From assembly GCA_031386065.1 (NCBI GenBank), contig JANNBZ010000418.1:1-13454 (forward strand): DNA of 13,454 nt, written 5' to 3'. Origin of the DNA: JANYJJ01 sp031386065. GTDB taxonomy: Bacteria; Pseudomonadota; Gammaproteobacteria; Burkholderiales; Burkholderiaceae_C. A program made the translations under genes and the position numbers. This document shows, one piece after another, positions 7,383 to 13,454 of this stretch. Each line of letters starts with the position of its first letter. Position 1 is the first letter of the stretch. A model generated the notes under the pieces. The model searched no databases. It had not been told where the DNA came from and was given only the letters and a program-made list of their open reading frames with translations.

Positions 7383-10300
7383 GTACATCCAAATCGACGA
7401 AGCGGATTGCCGAGGCAGTCCTTTTTGTAATGACGGCCCAGGCGGCGATGCCCTCGGCCATGGCGCAGGTCGTCGCCGATCCATCGGCGCCCGCCGGCAA
7501 ACGGCCGAATGTGCAACTGGCACCCAACGGCGTACCCGTCGTCAACATTTCTCTGAGCAACACATCGGGCGTTTCCCACAACCTGTTTTCGACCTTCAAC
7601 GTCGGCGTCGGCGGGCTGGTGCTGAACAACGCGAGGGCAATCGCCCCACCGCCACCGCCACCGCCACCGCCACCGCCACCGCCTGCACCCGCACCCGCAC
7701 CTGCTCCTGCCCCTGCCCCTGCACCTGCACCTGCCCCTGCTCCTGCTCCTGCTCCTGCTCCTGCACCTGCCCCTGCTCCTGCACCGGCTCCTGCTCCTGC
7801 ACCGGCTCCTGCTCCTGCACCGGCTCCTGCTCCTGCACCCGCGCCAGCGCCAGCGCCTCGGCCACCCGCAGAACCCAGGCCATGTCCGAGGTGCCAAACG
7901 CTTGGCCTGCCAGCAAGCAGTCTCGGCACCGATGCGATTCCTGCTGCCTCGGTGTCGACCGCAGGCCCTGCCATCACCACCGACGCGAGCGCTGTGTCCG
8001 TTTTGGCCGGCAGCCTCTCGGGCAACCCTTTTCTTGAAAGCGGTCCGGCCCGCTTGATCGTCAACGAAGTCACGGGTGGCGGCGTCAGCAACCTGTTCGG
8101 CCGGATCGAGGTGTTCGGCAGCGCGGCCGACGTGGTGGTTGCCAACCCTTGGGGCATCACCTGCAACGGCTGCGGATTCATCAACACCCACCGCGCCAGT
8201 CTGGTAACGGGCCGGCCAATGTGGGCCGGCGCGGCGCTTGATGGCTTCAGCGTCACCGGCGGCGCGCTGATTGTCGGCAGCAGCGGTCTTGCCGGAACGT
8301 CACTCGGTTCACTCGACCTGATTGGCGGCAGCATCGCGGTGGCCAGTGCGGTGCAGCTCGAGGCTGGCAACAGCGCCATCTACGCAATAGCCGGCCCGAA
8401 CCAGGTCAACTATTCAAGTTTGGCCGCCACGCCATTGGCGCGAAGCAGTGCGCCCCCAGCGCTGGCCATCGACGTGGCTGCCACCGGCGGCATGTACGCC
8501 AACCAGATCTACCTGATGGCCACCGAGCGCGGCATCGGCGTCAACCAACTGGGTTCGCTTCACGCGCGAACGGGCGCATTGACACTCGACTCGGCCGGCG
8601 ACCTGAGGCTGGGTGGCTCGATGCGATCCAGCGGCGGCAGCGTCGTGATCTCCGCATCGAATATCAACACCGACGCATTGACGGTGGCGGCCGATGGACT
8701 GGCCTTGCTGCAGTCGGCCGGTGTACTGGCTCTGAACAACACCAGCGTGGGCGGTGCCGACGTGATGCTGGTGGCGGGCAGCACCCTCAACGCCGTCAAC
8801 ACCCAACTGAAGGCCACCGCAGACGCGCGCATTGCCGGCGCGGGAGAGGTCAACCTGCTTGCCGGACGCATTGACGCCGGTGGCAGCGTTGCACTCAGTG
8901 CAGCGGGCGACCTGACCCTGTCGCTCGTGGCCAGCAGCGCCATCACCGTCGACGGCGCCACCACGCGAACCACCACCCGCTTCGACCGCGTGATGATTGC
9001 GGCCGGGAACAACATCACCGCGCAGTCCACCACCGGCATCGTGACCCTGGACGGCGCCCAGCTCAGTGCATCGGCCGGCAGCATTGCCATTCAAGGGATG
9101 GGGGTGGCGCTGAACGCGCGCAAAGACCTGACAAAAGAAGTCACCACCGCCGGCAACACCACCACCAAGCCCACCGCCGAAACCCTGGTCGGTGTGAATC
9201 TGCGGGCCGAAGGCGACATCGCTGTGCTGGCCAGCGGCACCGGTTTGAACCAGGGCAATTTGTTTGCCGCTGGCGCGCTGATCGAATCCAGCAACGGCCA
9301 TGTGTCGCTGTTCGCGGCGCGCGACGCAGACCTGACCAACGACATCACCACCGACCGCTTCTATGAACGCTTCTACGAAGTCAAGCGTGGCTGGTTCTCC
9401 AAGCGCGTGACCGAGAACATCAAGACCTCGGTGGACGAAACGGTGCAGTCCGGCATGGTCTCGGGGCGCAGTGTGTCCATCGGCGCTGGCGGTCAGCTCA
9501 ATCTGGTGGGCAGCGCCGTCCAGGCCGACGGCGCGGTGGGCCTGCATGCCGACGGCGATTTGAACCTGTTGTCTGCCGCCGAGAACGACTACGCCTACTC
9601 GTCACGCAGCGTCAGCAAAAGCGGCATCTTCGGCAACGGCGGCCTCAGCATCACCATCGGCTCGAAAAACAGCACCACGGTCAGCAGCTCAGAGCGGAGG
9701 CTTCAGTACGGCAGCAGTGTGGGCAGCCTGTCGGGCGACATCCTGGCGACGGCCGGAGGCCAGTACCTGCAACTGTCGAGCGATCTGACCGCGCCATTGG
9801 GCGACGTGAGCATCGCGGCGGCCAACGTGGTGATCAAAAGCGCCGACAACACCAGCTCGGCGCTGAACCTCATGCGGCAGCGGCAAAGCGGCATCACGCT
9901 GAGCGCCAACCACCCGCTGATCGAAACGGCACAAACCGTGGATCAGATGCTCAAGCTGGCCCGGCGCACAGACAACGGCCGCTACCAGGCGCTGGGACTG
10001 TTGACCGCCGGGCTGACGGTCTACAACAACTACAAGGCGTTCGGTGATTCGCTCAAAGCGGCGTCCGATCCGCTGACCGGCAGCGGCTGGGGCGGCTGGA
10101 ACGTGAGCGCGACAGTGGGCTCTTCGAGCAGCAGCTTCGAGAGCATCACCAAGACCAGCACGCCCGTCAGTTCGGCCGTCGATGCCGGGCGCAACATCAG
10201 CATCGTCGCCACCGGTACCGGTGCCAACAGCGGGGACATCAACCTGATTGCCGCCAAGCTCAGCGCGGGTGGTGACATGCAGCTCAGCGCTCAGCGCGAC

Positions 10301-13030
10301 ATCACCCTGGCTGCGGCCGTCGGCCTCAGCAGCGAGACCACCAAAACCCGGTCGAGCAGTGGTGCCGTGGGTTTGGGCTACGGCAGCAACGGCCTGAGCT
10401 TCACCGTGGCCGCCAGCCGCAGCAACGGCTACAGCAACGGTTGGGGCACCACCTACTGGCAAAGCCAGCTCGCCGCAGGCGAGAAGCTGAGCCTCGACAC
10501 CGGCCGCAACCTGGCGCTCAACGGCGCCAAGGCCAGCGGCAAGAGCGTGCTGGCACGGGTTGGCAGCAAAGGCGAGGGCAACCTGGTCATCAGCAGCCCG
10601 CAAGACGAAGACCACTACATCGCCAAAGAACAAAGTTGGGGCATCAACGCCAGCATTCCGGTGCCCGGCACGGGCAGCACCGCGCCACCCAGCCTGGGTC
10701 TGAACGCCAGCGGTCTCAGGCTGATGGCCGAGTACGAGTCGGTGCGCCAGCAAAGCGCCATCAGCGCGGGCACGGGCGGCTTCGACATCAACGTCAACGG
10801 CCACACCCACCTGCGTGGCGGGGCCATCACCACCGAAGGCGCGGCTGCGGCCAGCCGCCTTGTCACTCAGACCCTGACCCACGAGACCCTGCAAAACAAA
10901 GACGTGGCCGAAGGCCGAAGCTGGAGCGTGGGGCTGTCGATCGCCGACAAGGCAGCCGACGCCAAGCAAGCCGGCAACGGCCCGCTGGCCGGCTCCAGCG
11001 CAGGCTACGCGCGCATCGACACCAACCACGTCAGCCACACCCTCAGCGGCGTGGGCGGTACCGTCAGCCTGACCCGGGCCGACTTGCAGGCCAGCCGACT
11101 GATCGCGCTCAGGGCCGGTGAACGCGCGCCACTGGAGAGCCGGCGCGCAGCCGCCGAGGCGCGCCTGCGCGCTCTGGAGCTGAACGAGCCGCCCCGCTGC
11201 GACCTGTGCCAAACCTTGGGCGCACCGGGCAGCCCGCTCGCGTCCAACGCGCCCAACGCACAGCAGGGCAGCGACGCGCAACCTGCGTCGACATCACCAG
11301 CGCTCAACGCTGAGTCCGGGTCAATGGGCGGCAGTGACGCCTTGGGTGGCAGCAGCCGCTGGCTGGCGTGGAAAGCCGCGTGTGCCAGGCTGCAAGCCGA
11401 GATCGTCAAGCTGAGCGGGCGCATCGATGTCATCAACGCGAAAGCGTATGGCGACGCAGCGAGCCTGGTCCTGAACAGCCCCAGCTTGATGCACCAGCCG
11501 CTGCTGCAGACCTTTGATCGAGACAAGGCCACGCAGCAGCTCAAGGACGGCGTGGCGGTGACGGCGGCGTTCGGTAAAGCGGCCTACAAGACGGCCGGCG
11601 ATGTGGCCAAGCAGCGCTACGCCGAGGCGCTGGCCGGCTGCGCCGGCAACGTCAACAACTGCCCCGAGGCCGACAAGTGGAAAGACGGCGGCATCTACAA
11701 GGCGGCACTGCACGCGGTGGTCGGCGGGCTGGCCTTCGGGCAGGCCGGCGCACTGGCCGGGCTGACGGCGGAGCTGGCCGAGCCGAAGCTTAAAGCGCTG
11801 ATCACGGCGGCAGGGTTTGCAGAAGGAACGCTGGCCTACAACGTGTTGATGATCGGCGCGAAGTCGATGATTGGGGCGGGTGTGGGCGCGGTGCCCGGGG
11901 CCGCAACCGCGTTCAATGCGGATGCGAACAATCGGCAGCTTCATCCGGCTGAAATCGACATCATCAAACGCGAAGCCCGCAACTTTGCGAAGCAGCAAAA
12001 GGGCGGTGTTGAGCCCAGCCCGGTGGAAGTGGACGCCGCCGAGAAGCGGCTGGCTCAAGAAGCGTTTCGGTTGGTGCAGTTCGGTGTTGCGGGAAACGCT
12101 GATTCGGCGGCGCAAGCGTACCTCCGGGGCTTCAAAGTTCAGTTGCCGGGCGACCCGTTGATCGCGGGCCAGACGGCGGGGTACAGCTTCTACGCCGACC
12201 CGCTGCAGAAGGCCAACCCCAACATGTACGCCAACTTGGTCGTCAACAGCTTTGATGCGTTGGACTTTTACAGGAAGAACGAAGTCACTCAGCCAACTTT
12301 TGCGCAGGCAGAAGCTGCCATTGCGCGATATCAGCGGGGGCAGGACAAGGCCGCGTCGCTGACGATGTTGGCAGGGCTGTTTGCGGGCGGTTTAACGTTG
12401 GCGCCGATGGCCCCGGTGGCGATCACGGCATGCTTGAGCAACATCACGCTGTGTGGCATTCAAGCGGCCGAGCTTGCCGCCGGCTCGGCGCTGGGGCCGA
12501 CCGGCATGGGTATGGGGAATTTGGCAGCTCGGGCGGGGGTGAAGAGCGTTCTGACGCCTGCGCAGGCCAACGCCGAGTGGCGGGCACTGATGCCCGGCAA
12601 CACCGATGCATGGCCAGAAGGACTGGCCGTGCTCAACGGACAATTGAACACGGGAACCACCATGCGCATGTATGTCAACGCCAAAACGGCAGATCAGGTG
12701 AACAACGGCGACCTTAGCGGCTTGGGCGGTTGGGCGACTTTTGACGATCCTGCGCGCTCCATTGCGCAGATGCGGCAGAACATGGCGTTGTCTGAGACGT
12801 TCCGGGGCAAGGCACCATCAGATGGGCCGTTCTACGTGGTTGAGTTGCAGATCACTAAACCGATGGAAGTTAACGTGGGCTTTGTGGGACCCCAAACCGA
12901 TATACCCACGTCGTTTGCGGGTACAAAACACTATAGAGGCGGTGGTACTCAAATTCAAATCATCGACTTCAATAGTCGAACGGACTATGTGAAAATAGTT
13001 GCTCCTCCCAAGAAAGTAGGTGGACCATGA
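7379..13030 (+). CDS. Two-partner secretion exoprotein, CdiA-like hemagglutinin-repeat protein with C-terminal toxin module
   Basis: A 1883-residue protein, short for CdiA (often above 3000). In order: a signal peptide (to about AMA-Q30); a TPS secretion domain starting APNGVPVVNISLSNTSG (48-64) and resuming with LAGSLSGNPFL (209-219), NEV (229-231), NPWG (256-259) and CNGCGFIN (262-269); between these, an unusual insert of 13 Pro and 29 Ala-Pro pairs (90-160) plus a CxxCQTLG motif (169-176). Then come filamentous-hemagglutinin repeats of the Fil_haemagg_2 kind (for example TTDRFYERFYEVKRGWFSKR and GGDMQLSAQRDITLAAA) to about residue 1240. A second CxxCQTLG (1274-1281) lies between two probable helices. 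NNRQLHP (1517-1523) and a hydrophobic pretoxin segment with Cys1685 and Cys1692 follow, and the last 159 residues or so form the presumed toxin. No VENN motif is present. It is probably exported by the upstream TpsB to act on neighbouring cells; contact-dependent inhibition is inferred from architecture. Confidence 0.88.
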   Translation: MSTSKSTKRIAEAVLFVMTAQAAMPSAMAQVVADPSAPAGKRPNVQLAPNGVPVVNISLSNTSGVSHNLFSTFNVGVGGLVLNNARAIAPPPPPPPPPPPPPAPAPAPAPAPAPAPAPAPAPAPAPAPAPAPAPAPAPAPAPAPAPAPAPAPAPAPAPAPRPPAEPRPCPRCQTLGLPASSLGTDAIPAASVSTAGPAITTDASAVSVLAGSLSGNPFLESGPARLIVNEVTGGGVSNLFGRIEVFGSAADVVVANPWGITCNGCGFINTHRASLVTGRPMWAGAALDGFSVTGGALIVGSSGLAGTSLGSLDLIGGSIAVASAVQLEAGNSAIYAIAGPNQVNYSSLAATPLARSSAPPALAIDVAATGGMYANQIYLMATERGIGVNQLGSLHARTGALTLDSAGDLRLGGSMRSSGGSVVISASNINTDALTVAADGLALLQSAGVLALNNTSVGGADVMLVAGSTLNAVNTQLKATADARIAGAGEVNLLAGRIDAGGSVALSAAGDLTLSLVASSAITVDGATTRTTTRFDRVMIAAGNNITAQSTTGIVTLDGAQLSASAGSIAIQGMGVALNARKDLTKEVTTAGNTTTKPTAETLVGVNLRAEGDIAVLASGTGLNQGNLFAAGALIESSNGHVSLFAARDADLTNDITTDRFYERFYEVKRGWFSKRVTENIKTSVDETVQSGMVSGRSVSIGAGGQLNLVGSAVQADGAVGLHADGDLNLLSAAENDYAYSSRSVSKSGIFGNGGLSITIGSKNSTTVSSSERRLQYGSSVGSLSGDILATAGGQYLQLSSDLTAPLGDVSIAAANVVIKSADNTSSALNLMRQRQSGITLSANHPLIETAQTVDQMLKLARRTDNGRYQALGLLTAGLTVYNNYKAFGDSLKAASDPLTGSGWGGWNVSATVGSSSSSFESITKTSTPVSSAVDAGRNISIVATGTGANSGDINLIAAKLSAGGDMQLSAQRDITLAAAVGLSSETTKTRSSSGAVGLGYGSNGLSFTVAASRSNGYSNGWGTTYWQSQLAAGEKLSLDTGRNLALNGAKASGKSVLARVGSKGEGNLVISSPQDEDHYIAKEQSWGINASIPVPGTGSTAPPSLGLNASGLRLMAEYESVRQQSAISAGTGGFDINVNGHTHLRGGAITTEGAAAASRLVTQTLTHETLQNKDVAEGRSWSVGLSIADKAADAKQAGNGPLAGSSAGYARIDTNHVSHTLSGVGGTVSLTRADLQASRLIALRAGERAPLESRRAAAEARLRALELNEPPRCDLCQTLGAPGSPLASNAPNAQQGSDAQPASTSPALNAESGSMGGSDALGGSSRWLAWKAACARLQAEIVKLSGRIDVINAKAYGDAASLVLNSPSLMHQPLLQTFDRDKATQQLKDGVAVTAAFGKAAYKTAGDVAKQRYAEALAGCAGNVNNCPEADKWKDGGIYKAALHAVVGGLAFGQAGALAGLTAELAEPKLKALITAAGFAEGTLAYNVLMIGAKSMIGAGVGAVPGAATAFNADANNRQLHPAEIDIIKREARNFAKQQKGGVEPSPVEVDAAEKRLAQEAFRLVQFGVAGNADSAAQAYLRGFKVQLPGDPLIAGQTAGYSFYADPLQKANPNMYANLVVNSFDALDFYRKNEVTQPTFAQAEAAIARYQRGQDKAASLTMLAGLFAGGLTLAPMAPVAITACLSNITLCGIQAAELAAGSALGPTGMGMGNLAARAGVKSVLTPAQANAEWRALMPGNTDAWPEGLAVLNGQLNTGTTMRMYVNAKTADQVNNGDLSGLGGWATFDDPARSIAQMRQNMALSETFRGKAPSDGPFYVVELQITKPMEVNVGFVGPQTDIPTSFAGTKHYRGGGTQIQIIDFNSRTDYVKIVAPPKKVGGP
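7646..7858 (+). repeat. Low-complexity proline / Ala-Pro tract inside the TPS domain
   Basis: Codons for 13 prolines, mostly alternating CCA and CCG (7646-7684), are followed by 29 Ala-Pro dipeptides in mixed codons (7685-7858). The tract is built of 3- and 6-base units, so copy-number changes by whole units keep the frame and only alter length. Ala-Pro repeats form stiff extended linkers in other envelope proteins such as TonB. Here the tract interrupts a domain that is normally continuous. Confidence 0.95.
7783..7836 (+). repeat. Three exact tandem copies of an 18-bp unit
   Basis: The unit ACCGGCTCCTGCTCCTGC occurs at 7783-7800, 7801-7818 and 7819-7836 without a mismatch, preceded by a partial copy. 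Each unit encodes three Ala-Pro pairs. Exact identity, against mixed codons elsewhere in the tract, suggests recent slippage or unequal exchange. Confidence 0.95.
7871..7936 (+). repeat. CxxCQTLG motif, copy 1
   Basis: Residues 165-186 of the exoprotein, beginning EPRPCPRCQTLGLPASSLG, right after the Ala-Pro tract. They match copy 2 at 11186-11251 at 12 of 22 positions without gaps, including both cysteines and QTLG. The cysteine pair is Cys169/Cys172. Confidence 0.7.
11186..11251 (+). repeat. CxxCQTLG motif, copy 2
   Basis: Residues 1270-1291 of the exoprotein, beginning EPPRCDLCQTLGAPGSPLA, with Cys1274/Cys1277. It sits between a charged, probably helical stretch (LESRRAAAEARLRALELNE) and a second helical stretch (ARLQAEIVKLSGRIDVINAK), just before the pretoxin region. 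Confidence 0.7.
12551..13030 (+). other. Candidate C-terminal toxin domain of the exoprotein
   Basis: Residues 1725-1883, beginning LTPAQANAEWRALMPGN, follow a hydrophobic pretoxin region (C1685-x6-C1692, then AAELAAGSALGPTGMGMG) of the kind that commonly precedes exchangeable toxins in CdiA and Rhs proteins. Notable motifs are TTMRMYVNAK with Arg1763, GGWATFDD at 1783-1790, FYVVELQITKP, and GGGTQIQIID at 1854-1863. The order Arg in a strand, then GGWAT, then a Gln-containing strand loosely recalls ADP-ribosyltransferase folds, but I see no canonical ExE motif and do not assign an activity. GC drops to about 46% over 12841-13020. Confidence 0.6.
13017..13023 (+). promoter_or_regulatory. Ribosome-binding site of the downstream (candidate immunity) gene
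   Basis: TAGGTGG just before the ATG at 13027, inside the last codons of the exoprotein gene; the start and the exoprotein stop overlap as ATGA (13027-13030). Confidence 0.6.
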
Positions 13031-13454
13031 ATACCAGGCGAGTCATGGAAGGATTACATAAGGTTTGGGACTCTGGGGCCACGATGCCTTGGGGGCAGCC
13101 GCAGGTTGATGATTTAACAGCGTACTACGATGACTTTAAGTTCCGTACTGGGTCTGACCACGTTGTACTTTTGCGTTGGCAATACGATGGTCGAGCCGTT
13201 GAATGCTCCTATCCGTGGTCTTTGCCGCTTCGTGATCGAACCGGCGTAGTGATACGAAGAGAGGCCGACCCGGTGGGGTCTGCGCCGCGCTACCTGCAGG
13301 TCATCAATGCAGACGGTAGCGATCGGTGTCGAATCGTCGTTCCGGTGGTCGATGAACGCTCCAAGCCTGAGTCGGGCTTCCTGGAAATGCCTAAAGAAAA
13401 TTACTACGATGTGGCTTTCGGTGTACCAGGCAACGATGGTTACTCGGACTATGT
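13027..13454 (+). CDS. Unrecognised protein, candidate CDI immunity protein (3' end outside window)
   Basis: An open frame begins with ATG at 13027, overlapping the exoprotein stop by ATGA, and stays open for 142 codons to the window edge. It starts MNTRRVMEGLHKVWDSG. No signal peptide or membrane segment is visible, so the product is probably cytoplasmic. It is rich in aromatic and acidic residues (for example YYDDFKF and LLRWQYDG). I do not recognise a family. The role is proposed only from position: in CDI loci the gene directly after cdiA encodes the immunity protein that binds and neutralises the toxin of the same cell. GC is about 54% with several codons rare upstream (AGG, TTA, ATA), in keeping with a cassette shared with the toxin end. 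Confidence 0.65.
   Translation, partial: MNTRRVMEGLHKVWDSGATMPWGQPQVDDLTAYYDDFKFRTGSDHVVLLRWQYDGRAVECSYPWSLPLRDRTGVVIRREADPVGSAPRYLQVINADGSDRCRIVVPVVDERSKPESGFLEMPKENYYDVAFGVPGNDGYSDY

Noticed and set aside
7646..7858. CRISPR array or spacer-repeat structure in the repetitive stretch
   Set aside because: The units are 3-18 bp, directly adjacent, without unique spacers, and the frame encodes a continuous Pro/Ala-Pro tract.
7357..8379. Minus-strand open frame of 340 codons with long Gly-Ala and Gly runs
   Set aside because: It is the complement of the Ala-Pro tract and TPS domain of the exoprotein; no ribosome-binding site or domain supports it.
9689..11281. Minus-strand open frame of 530 codons inside the exoprotein gene
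   Set aside because: Antisense shadow of strongly GC-biased coding DNA; composition is non-protein-like and the opposite strand encodes clear hemagglutinin repeats.
12360..12720. VENN or LYN border motif of CDI toxins
   Set aside because: Looked for both in the pretoxin region; neither is present, so the toxin border is placed only approximately.

Overview
The window comes from a high-GC bacterium (about 65-70% GC in the blocks I counted), most likely a betaproteobacterium of the Burkholderiales/Comamonadaceae type. This rests on the GC content, the closeness of the pcaIJF proteins to known proteobacterial ones, and a CdiA-type exoprotein of a style common in that order; the species cannot be read from the window. 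All six complete or near-complete genes, apart from the formate-tetrahydrofolate ligase gene, lie on the plus strand. No rRNA, tRNA or CRISPR was seen.

Left part (1-5425), metabolic genes. The 3' end of a saccharopine dehydrogenase-family oxidoreductase (plus strand) meets fhs, formate-tetrahydrofolate ligase (minus strand), tail to tail with a 4-nt shared CTAG. A 199-nt divergent gap then leads to pcaI-pcaJ-pcaF, a tight three-gene operon for the last two steps of the beta-ketoadipate pathway: succinyl-CoA:3-oxoadipate CoA-transferase A and B subunits, then 3-oxoadipyl-CoA thiolase. It converts 3-oxoadipate from aromatic catabolism to succinyl-CoA and acetyl-CoA.

Right part (5426-13454), a two-partner secretion locus that looks like a contact-dependent growth inhibition (CDI) system in the order B-A-I. 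A 199-nt leader holds a perfect dyad and a nested stem-loop. It is followed by a TpsB/CdiB outer-membrane transporter, a 1883-residue TpsA/CdiA-like exoprotein, and the start of a small gene that runs off the window and sits where an immunity gene would be. Both gene junctions are ATGA overlaps, so the three genes are probably translationally coupled. The exoprotein ends in a hydrophobic pretoxin region and a roughly 159-residue C-terminal module that I take to be the toxin; a distant ADP-ribosyltransferase-like fold is only a hypothesis. GC falls to about 46% over the last 180 nt of the exoprotein gene and is about 54% in the downstream gene, as expected for an exchangeable toxin/immunity cassette.

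The most unusual feature is inside the exoprotein. Its conserved secretion (TPS) domain is interrupted by about 120 residues: 13 prolines, 29 Ala-Pro pairs, and a CxxCQTLG cysteine motif. That cysteine motif occurs a second time about 1,100 residues later, just upstream of the pretoxin region. Both signature Asn residues of the TPS domain (NPNL and NPNG) are replaced by aromatics (NPFL and NPWG). I found no description of this combination from memory.
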